A stretch of DNA of 39,273 bases, taken from contig JAGUVT010000087.1 of the NCBI GenBank assembly GCA_020062745.1, positions 1 through 39,273 of the forward strand, given 5' to 3'. Below the pieces are notes generated by a model that was not told where the DNA came from, made no database searches, and worked only from the letters and a program-made list of their open reading frames with translations. The position numbers were made by a program, and so were the translations under genes. Source of the stretch: Deltaproteobacteria bacterium. Lineage in GTDB: Bacteria; Bacillota; Desulfotomaculia; Desulfotomaculales; JAGUVT01. Below, piece after piece: positions 34,309 through 39,273 of the stretch; position 1 is the first letter of the stretch, and each line of letters starts with the position of its first letter.

Positions 34309-35853
34309 TTAAAGCGGATATATGCCCCTCTTCCGCCACGGCCTTTCCTCTTTTTTGTTGGCGAGCATCTCCAGAGCGTTAATAATGGTGCGCCTGGTCG
34401 CCCTGGGTTCGATTATATCGTCTATTTGCTGCAGGGAAGCGGCGTGGTATGGTTTTACAAACTTTTCGTAATACGCGCTGAAAAGCTCTTTTTCTTTCTT
34501 TTTAGGATCTTCCGCCTGCTGGATTTCTTTTTTAAAGATAACACTGCCGGCAGTATCGGGAGCAACACTGCAAATTTCAGCGATGGGCCAGGCAAAAACC
34601 TGATCGGCGCCGATGTATTTGCTGCCCTGGGCAATAGTTGCTCCGGCAAACGCCTTTCTGATAATTACCGTGATTTTAGGAACGGTGGCGTTGGCAAAGG
34701 AATACAGCAACTTGGCTCCCCTCATGATCATGCCCCTGCGTTCTTCTTCCGGGCCAATCATAAAGGCGGGAGAGTCTTGCAGGGATATTACGGGGATATT
34801 GAAAGCATCGCAAAACCTTACAAACCGCGCCGCCTTCTCCGCCGCCGGCACATTTATAACACCCCCCATATACATGGGCTGGTTGGCCACGATACCTACC
34901 GTCCGGCCGTTCATCCGGGCAAAACAGGTGATCATGTTCACCACATAATTACTTTTTACTTCAAAAAACCGGCCCTCATCTACAATCAGGCGGATTACCT
35001 CGTGCATATCAAACGCCACTTTGGAGTTAGCGGGAACAATTCTTTCCAGGTCGGGCTCTTCCCGTTCCGGATCATCGTTAACAGGAACAACAGGCGGGAG
35101 TTCCCGGTTGTTGGACGGCAGGTAACTTAAAAGCTCTCTGGCTTGCTGCAGGCAGTCCCGGTCGTCTGCCGCCACCAGGTCGCATACCCCGCTTTCCGTG
35201 GCGTGCATCATTGCTCCGCCCAATTCCTCCTCCGTGGTCTCTTCCCCGGTTTGGGCCTTGACAAAAGCAGGACCGGCAATATACAAAGAACTGTTTTCGG
35301 TCATGAAGATAAAATCGGTAAGACCGGGGGAGTAAGCCTGCCCGCCGGCCACACTGCCCATGATCAGGGATATTTGCGGAATGACACCGGAATAAATACT
35401 GTTGCGGTAGAACAGCCAGCCGAAAAGTTCCATCGGTCCCAGCGTCTCATGCAATCTCAAGCCGCCGGAGTGGCATATCTGGACCACCGGGGCGCCCACC
35501 CGGGCAGCCAGGTCCATCACCTTGATGATTTTTTTGCCGTGCATTTCGCCAAAAGAGCCGCCTAAAGCGGTAAAGTCCTGGGCATAGACAAACACCTGCC
35601 GTCCGTCTACTTTGCCGTAGCCGGTAACCACGCCCTCCGCCGGTATTTCCTTCCTGTCCATGCCGAAATGAGTGCAGTGATGGGTAACCAGCAGATCAAA
35701 TTCAACAAAGGTACCCGCATCCAGGAACTCGTCTATCCTTTCCCTGGCGGTAAGCATCCCTTTCTGGTGGATCAGCCTTTCAACCGCCTCCGCTCCGCCG
35801 CCCTGCTTGATCTTTTCTTTCTTTTCCCTTAGTTCCTTTATCCTGTCTTCCAT
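34309..35853 (-). CDS. Biotin-dependent acyl-CoA carboxyltransferase / decarboxylase alpha subunit, divergent
   Basis: 514 residues, the length of methylmalonyl-CoA decarboxylase alpha or propionyl-CoA carboxylase beta. Family blocks: GMLTARERIDEFLDAGTF near 32, VYAQDFTALGGSFGEMHGKK near 90, IPQISLIMGSVAGGQAYSPGLTDF near 158, GRTVGIVANQPMYMGG near 315 and RRGMIMRGAKLLYSFANATVPKI near 375. The active-site loops deviate from consensus: CHSGGLRLHET for DSGGARIQEG, AGGQAYSP for AGGAVYSPA, and AFAGAT for AYGGAY. A non-standard substrate is therefore likely. It sits with biotin carrier, beta subunit and small membrane proteins, so its role is removing CO2 from an acyl-CoA onto biotin, not ATP-driven carboxylation; no biotin carboxylase gene is present. 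Confidence 0.83.
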   Translation of the reverse strand: MEDRIKELREKKEKIKQGGGAEAVERLIHQKGMLTARERIDEFLDAGTFVEFDLLVTHHCTHFGMDRKEIPAEGVVTGYGKVDGRQVFVYAQDFTALGGSFGEMHGKKIIKVMDLAARVGAPVVQICHSGGLRLHETLGPMELFGWLFYRNSIYSGVIPQISLIMGSVAGGQAYSPGLTDFIFMTENSSLYIAGPAFVKAQTGEETTEEELGGAMMHATESGVCDLVAADDRDCLQQARELLSYLPSNNRELPPVVPVNDDPEREEPDLERIVPANSKVAFDMHEVIRLIVDEGRFFEVKSNYVVNMITCFARMNGRTVGIVANQPMYMGGVINVPAAEKAARFVRFCDAFNIPVISLQDSPAFMIGPEEERRGMIMRGAKLLYSFANATVPKITVIIRKAFAGATIAQGSKYIGADQVFAWPIAEICSVAPDTAGSVIFKKEIQQAEDPKKKEKELFSAYYEKFVKPYHAASLQQIDDIIEPRATRRTIINALEMLANKKEERPWRKRGIYPL

Positions 35854-35861
35854 TTATTCTT

Positions 35862-36047
35862 TCAACTCCTCTTTCTTGCTCCGAACGCCATTACTACCAG
35901 TCCCGCAAAAGCCAGGAGAATGCCGCCGAAATAAAACAAAATTTGCATTTCCGGCGTTCCGAAATACCGGGGTAACATTCTGGCCGTGATCACCCCGCCG
36001 GCCGCCAGCAATATGCCGGCCAGCCAGAGCTTCGCTTTAGCGCTCAA
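35862..36047 (-). CDS. Small two-helix membrane protein in the decarboxylase operon
   Basis: 61 residues from a TTG at 36047 that overlaps the stop of the beta-subunit gene (TTGA), with GGTG 8 bases upstream. Two hydrophobic helices (AKLWLAGILLAAGGVITA and ILFYFGGILLAFAGLVVMAF) are joined by a polar loop; the end is basic (GARKRS). A longer open frame upstream is only a shadow of the beta subunit. No family is recognised; position suggests an accessory subunit of the Na+ pump or its assembly. Confidence 0.6.
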   Translation of the reverse strand: MSAKAKLWLAGILLAAGGVITARMLPRYFGTPEMQILFYFGGILLAFAGLVVMAFGARKRS

Positions 36048-37258
36048 AATTTCAACACCGGGATTACGGTCACGTATATCCCCGTTATGATGGCCGAAGT
36101 GATTACCCCGCTGACATTCGCCCCCATGGCATAAGGGAGAATGACCGCCCATTTATTAACCTCGTAAACACTCTTTTGGGCTACCTTTGCCGTGGTCGGA
36201 ACGCAGGAAACGCCGGCTATGCCGATAACCGGGTTGAACTTGCCTTTGTTCAGCGCATACATCAGCATGCCACCCAGCAATCCGCCTATACCGGACAGGA
36301 GAAGGGCCATCATCCCCAGCACGAGAATGGGCAATACCCTGGGGTCTAAGATTGTCTCCGCCTGCAACAGCACCCCTAAAAGAAGGCCCAGGAAAAAAGT
36401 GGAGCCGTAGAGGACGGGGCCCTCCAGAAATTCAACGTATCTCTTTATGCCCGCTTCCTTGACGGCCACTCCCAAAAAGAAGGAAACGAAAAGAGGCGCC
36501 GCCACCGGAAAGAGAAAACTTAAAACCGTACAGGTTATAACGGCAAAGGCGAATTTCTCGCCGGGCGATATTTCCGGCATTGAGCCGGTATCCATTTTTA
36601 CTCCTCTCATCTCTTCCGGCACAAGCATTTTGATTAGATAGGGATAACCGGCATAGGTCAGACTCAAGTACAGGTAAGCCACTATCGTAATGGGCACAAA
36701 AAGGTGCTTCGCCAGGATCAACGAGGTGTACAGCACCATGGGAGCGTCCGCTCCGCCGACAATGGCAATGGCGGCGGCTTCTTTAAGGTCGAAGCCGAAA
36801 GCCACTGCGAGCGGCAGAACGGCTATAGTCCCCAGTTCGGCAAAAATAGCCAGCACCATGCTGGCAAACGGGCGGGCTAAAAGAAACCCCATGTCGGTTA
36901 TGGCGCCGATTCCCATGAATATCAGGCAGGCAATCAAGCCGTTGCTGAAGGTCAGGGTGTATATGGGCTGGAGAAAGTCAACCTGCATAATGTTAACCAA
37001 CTCGGAAGGGTCGCTGATCAGCGGATCGATAAAGATAGTGCCTGTTTTGGCGGCGCTCAAAAAGAGTACTCCGGCATTTACGGCCAGCATTCCCAATCCC
37101 ATGGGAATCATTAAAATCGGCTCCAATATTTTTTTACAACCAAGGTAAGTCAGCAAGAAGCCTAAAGCTATCAGTACAATTCTGGCCACCGCGATCTTTG
37201 GTTCCGCCGCAAATAGCGTTGCCGCGCCTTGAAAGATGTCCAATACCTGGATGTTCAT
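36044..37258 (-). CDS. Na+-translocating decarboxylase beta subunit (OadB/GcdB/MmdB family)
   Basis: 404 residues, about 9-11 membrane segments. It carries the Na+ channel and drives export of about two Na+ per decarboxylation. Landmarks: CLIFMGIGAITDMGFLLARP near 110 (family: GIG...DF...L..P), the key Asp in IAIVGGADAPMVLYTS near 165 (GGADGPT in OadB) and NPVIGIAGVSCVPTTAKVAQK near 347, ending YAMGANVSGVITSAIITG (family NVAGVIGSA). The Gly-to-Ala and Pro-Thr changes after the Asp are unusual. ATG at 37258 follows GGGGGTAG. It lies between two tiny membrane-protein genes, with the alpha subunit next downstream. Confidence 0.9.
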   Translation of the reverse strand: MNIQVLDIFQGAATLFAAEPKIAVARIVLIALGFLLTYLGCKKILEPILMIPMGLGMLAVNAGVLFLSAAKTGTIFIDPLISDPSELVNIMQVDFLQPIYTLTFSNGLIACLIFMGIGAITDMGFLLARPFASMVLAIFAELGTIAVLPLAVAFGFDLKEAAAIAIVGGADAPMVLYTSLILAKHLFVPITIVAYLYLSLTYAGYPYLIKMLVPEEMRGVKMDTGSMPEISPGEKFAFAVITCTVLSFLFPVAAPLFVSFFLGVAVKEAGIKRYVEFLEGPVLYGSTFFLGLLLGVLLQAETILDPRVLPILVLGMMALLLSGIGGLLGGMLMYALNKGKFNPVIGIAGVSCVPTTAKVAQKSVYEVNKWAVILPYAMGANVSGVITSAIITGIYVTVIPVLKF

Positions 37259-37298
37259 TTTCTACCCCCTGCATTGCTTAGATCTGGTCTGGGCTAAA

Positions 37299-37433
37299 TT
37301 ACGATTTACCATGGCGGCCGTGCTGTTTTAAAGTTATGATGTAGATTGCTTTGATCATACAGGCAACAAACAAGGAGACAACAGCAGTCAGTATATATAC
37401 GCCCAGCGCAAACATTACTGTGCTCTTAAGCAT
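37299..37433 (-). CDS. 44-residue single-helix membrane protein, possible delta-like subunit
   Basis: The frame from ATG 37433 to TAA 37299 encodes MLKSTVMFALGVYILTAVVS, then LFVACMIKAIYIITLKQHGRHGKS. One strong transmembrane helix (about 6-29) is followed by a basic, His-rich tail. A GGAAGG site lies 9 bases upstream. It occupies the whole gap between the biotin carrier and beta-subunit genes, so it is almost certainly translated. It is short for OadG or GcdD but similar in layout. Confidence 0.68.
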   Translation of the reverse strand: MLKSTVMFALGVYILTAVVSLFVACMIKAIYIITLKQHGRHGKS

Positions 37434-37450
37434 TTGTAGTTTCCTTCCTT

Positions 37451-37837
37451 TTAACTTATTGAAACCAGCAACTTGCCTCTTTTTATATTATCCCCTACCG
37501 AAACGTGGATTTTTTCTACCTTTCCCGCATGTTCCGCAAGCACCTCATTTTCCATCTTCATGGCTTCCAGAACAAGCAGAACCTGGCCCCGCGCCACTTC
37601 GTCGCCAGGGGTCACTTTTATAGCTGAAACAGTGCCGGGCATAGGCGCGACGGTATCCTTCCCGCCGGAACCAACAGCATCTATCCTGCCGGAATCTTTT
37701 CCCGCAGCCACCCTTGCCGGCCGGACAGGAGGCGGCTTCACAGGAGAATATCCCGGTTCTTTCTCCCGGTCGCTTTCGATCACTTCCACTATTGCTTCGT
37801 AACTGCGATTATTGATGGTAACGCGGTACTTTTCCAT
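37451..37837 (-). CDS. Biotin carboxyl carrier protein, decarboxylase gamma subunit
   Basis: 128 residues: an N-terminal beta hairpin (MEKYRVTINNRSYEAIVEVI), a Pro/Ala-rich flexible linker (about 28-50) and a C-terminal biotinyl domain with APMPGTVSAIKVTPGDEV, the biotin-accepting lysine in VLEAMKMENEVLA near 92, and VSVGDNIKRGKLLV at the end. It shuttles carboxybiotin from the alpha subunit in the cytosol to the beta subunit in the membrane. ATG at 37837 with AGGAGG 8 bases upstream. Length and linker match GcdC/MmdC-type proteins. Confidence 0.93.
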   Translation of the reverse strand: MEKYRVTINNRSYEAIVEVIESDREKEPGYSPVKPPPVRPARVAAGKDSGRIDAVGSGGKDTVAPMPGTVSAIKVTPGDEVARGQVLLVLEAMKMENEVLAEHAGKVEKIHVSVGDNIKRGKLLVSIS

Positions 37838-37863
37838 GTTTTATTCCTCCTGAAATTTTTCTT

Positions 37864-38094
37864 TCATCTCCTGGTCACGGACTTTATTCTAACAAACCCC
37901 TTCCCCCGCCTCCTGGCCATACAAACGGCGGCAACAGCGGCAGCCGCCAGTTCCTCTTCTTCCAAAGAAAGAGTTCCTCCCTTTCTTTTAATTTTAAAGG
38001 CCGTCTTTAAACCCAGACCAAGTAAATACGTAAACAGTAGTATTAAAACAGTAATACCGACCAACGGCAAAATTGAATTAAATATTTTTCTCAC
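37864..38094 (-). CDS. OadG/delta-like membrane anchor, first gene of the decarboxylase operon
   Basis: About 76 residues. One transmembrane helix (SILPLVGITVLILLFTYLLG) is followed by KTAFKIKRKGG and a cytosolic part, EEEELAAAAVAAVCMARRRG, that resembles the tail of OadG and GcdD proteins, where an E-rich then Ala-rich AAAVAAV helix is typical. The start is uncertain: a GTG at 38094 lies inside GGGAGGTGAG, so either this GTG or a nearby non-standard codon is used. Directly upstream of the biotin carrier gene (26 bases). The promoter presumably lies just after the terminator at 38168. Confidence 0.7.
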   Translation of the reverse strand: MRKIFNSILPLVGITVLILLFTYLLGLGLKTAFKIKRKGGTLSLEEEELAAAAVAAVCMARRRGKGFVRIKSVTRR

Positions 38095-38163
38095 CTCCCG
38101 GGGCCAGGCACATGCAGGACATCTTCCTCTCCATATTCGCAATTTTAATGCCAGAATTCAGGG

Positions 38164-38196
38164 AAAAGACCGGCTTCTTTTTTGGAGAAGCCGGTC
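38164..38196 (-). terminator. Intrinsic terminator between the glycyl-radical-like gene and the decarboxylase operon
   Basis: A perfect 10-bp stem GACCGGCTTC/GAAGCCGGTC with a 9-nt loop (38168-38196) is followed on the minus strand by TTTT. It comes about 78 bases after the stop at 38274 and separates the upstream gene from the decarboxylase genes. Confidence 0.82.
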
Positions 38197-38273
38197 ATAT
38201 CAATTCATGTAAGGTAATCTGTTTTTACCTGTATCTACTTATGTTCGGATTCTTTCTCCCGCCGTTATTAAAT

Positions 38274-39273
38274 CTAAAGCGTTTGCACGTTCCAGGCGAT
38301 GATGGTGTCCTGCGTCTTTCTGTTCATGTCTACAAAGTGAGCGCTGTAGCCGGCTAGGGCGTCCAATTGATCCATCCACATCAAAGAACTGATCCAGGGG
38401 TTGCCCCGCTCTTTCACCCTGGTGCTGTTATCTCCCAACTCCACGCACCGTTCGTAAGTGGCTGAAATATATGGCTTGGGCAACTGGTTCATTTCCACCC
38501 CCCGGCAAATTTCCCGGATGCGGATGCCTTCCCACATCATGGCTCTGAATTGCTCCAGCCAGGCCTGGTAAAGCTCCTCAAAGGTGGTGAACTCGCTGCC
38601 GTCCGGCTTGACTCCACCGAGAGTCCACACATACGGGCCGCTGCTCCCCTGCATGATTTCCCGGTAAATCCGGCTCCAGGCCCGGCTGTGCTCAAAGGCC
38701 CTGATTTCAAACTCGCAGATATAATCCAGCGCATCCTCCCTGGTCATTACTTTATCATCAAGCACATCTTTTTTATAAAACGGATAGTACCAGTAATCCG
38801 GCCGGCACGGCCAGGCAGTCTCCGGCACTTCGTAGCGCTTCAGCATCTGCAGGAGGTGATCCATCTGTAACGCTTCGTCGAAGTGCTCCGGCGCTTCCGC
38901 CGGCACTCTCTGGCAGATTTCAAAGATGCGCATCAACTCCTGCTTTCTTACCGGTTCGGTTTCAAAGTTCTCGGCAATTATTTTGGCCAGCCGGCTGTAT
39001 CGTTTAGCCCACCTGATGCCGGCCTCCAGGGTAATCTTCATGGCCTGCCAGTTATCCAGCTTTGCCATCAAAGGTAACTGCTCCGGCGCATTGGGCACAT
39101 CCTCATGCAATTTCGCGCTTGCTTCGGCCATATTTTTGTCGATTTCGCCGATGATATGATTAAATCCTTTCAACACGAAGTCGAACTGGATGGCCGGGTT
39201 GTCGTGCCCGTCAATGTAATGGTTGCCGAAGTTGGTTATGGCCAGGGCTGAGTTCATTTTCTCTTTGCGGGTA
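38274..39273 (-). CDS. Glycyl-radical-enzyme (PFL-domain) homologue lacking Cys and Gly-radical segments; N-terminus outside the window
   Basis: At least 332 residues, running off the right edge. Family blocks appear in the right order: HYIDGHDNPAIQFDFVLKG, EAGIRWAKRYSRLAKI, IFEICQRVPAEAPEHFDEALQ, YYPFYKKDVLDDKVMTREDAL, VWTLGGVKPDGSE, FTTFEELYQAWLEQF and LPKPYISATYERCVELGDN. In active enzymes roughly 130 residues holding the thiyl-radical Cys lie between the GG...DG and FTTFEEL blocks; here these blocks are adjacent. The C-terminus stops at about the DSLAAIKK-equivalent position, so the RVAGY-type glycine loop is absent too. No stop or frame break is seen inside. It is either a pseudoenzyme or the product of clean deletions; the subfamily cannot be fixed. 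Confidence 0.75.
   Translation of the reverse strand, partial: TRKEKMNSALAITNFGNHYIDGHDNPAIQFDFVLKGFNHIIGEIDKNMAEASAKLHEDVPNAPEQLPLMAKLDNWQAMKITLEAGIRWAKRYSRLAKIIAENFETEPVRKQELMRIFEICQRVPAEAPEHFDEALQMDHLLQMLKRYEVPETAWPCRPDYWYYPFYKKDVLDDKVMTREDALDYICEFEIRAFEHSRAWSRIYREIMQGSSGPYVWTLGGVKPDGSEFTTFEELYQAWLEQFRAMMWEGIRIREICRGVEMNQLPKPYISATYERCVELGDNSTRVKERGNPWISSLMWMDQLDALAGYSAHFVDMNRKTQDTIIAWNVQTL

Noticed and set aside
35862-36152. 96-residue version of the small membrane protein
   Set aside because: The first 35 residues are a shadow of the beta-subunit gene; the hydrophobic protein begins at the TTG overlapping that gene's stop.
1-39273. CRISPR arrays, prophage, tRNA or rRNA genes
   Set aside because: No regularly spaced repeats, phage structural or integrase proteins, or RNA-gene signatures were found on either strand.

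Overview
The window looks like chromosome from a spore-forming, strictly anaerobic Firmicute of the Desulfotomaculum/Pelotomaculum type (Peptococcaceae sensu lato). This is inferred from spoVS, the ymdB - rny - recA - cinA order, an LL-diaminopimelate aminotransferase, a late cobalamin operon, a biotin-dependent Na+-pumping decarboxylase and a cluster of acyl-CoA enzymes. GGAGG-type ribosome binding sites are strong, and GTG and TTG starts are common. No rRNA, tRNA, CRISPR, prophage or intact insertion sequence was seen.

Region 1 (1-7.8 kb): osmotic control and amino-sugar use. The left edge holds the start of a glutamate/lysine 2,3-aminomutase on the minus strand, preceded by a c-di-AMP (ydaO/yuaA-type) riboswitch with an intrinsic terminator. 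nagB and nagA (plus strand) flank two decayed minus-strand genes, a PfkB sugar kinase and a GH15-like glycosidase broken at about five points, and an intact khtT-khtU K+/H+ antiporter pair. KhtT of Bacillus subtilis is itself a c-di-AMP receptor, so two possible c-di-AMP outputs lie within 6 kb.

Region 2 (7.8-15.4 kb): a compact minus-strand late cobalamin operon, in transcription order DUF3842 gene, cobU, cobQ, cbiB, cbiA/cobB, cobS, cobD, cobC. It ends in a strong terminator, and no B12 riboswitch was recognised upstream. Region 3 (15.5-25.8 kb): minus-strand housekeeping genes: a coiled-coil protein, dapL-like aminotransferase, PHP phosphoesterase, spoVS with a SigH-type promoter, ymdB, rny, recA with a LexA box, cinA, and an FtsH-like protease lacking its usual extracytoplasmic domain. 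The gene upstream of the protease encodes a small anchored protein that could supply such a domain.

Region 4 (26-39.3 kb): gap on the plus strand, then a long minus-strand acyl-CoA region. Its promoter-proximal half looks functional: a glycyl-radical-enzyme-like protein without the catalytic segments, then a Na+-translocating decarboxylase (anchor, biotin carrier, two tiny membrane proteins, beta and alpha subunits) and a glutaryl-CoA-dehydrogenase-like flavoenzyme. Together these could oxidise and decarboxylate a dicarboxylyl-CoA while pumping Na+. The distal half (27.2-33.05 kb) is a gene graveyard: remnants of an acyl-CoA dehydrogenase, a CaiB transferase, an AMP-forming acyl-CoA ligase, a B12-dependent mutase, a class I CoA-transferase, a thiolase, a metallo-beta-lactamase-fold protein and an enoyl-CoA hydratase, with only one CaiB gene and one SDR gene intact. 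Copies of a GTCATTGCGAG palindromic repeat are scattered through it.
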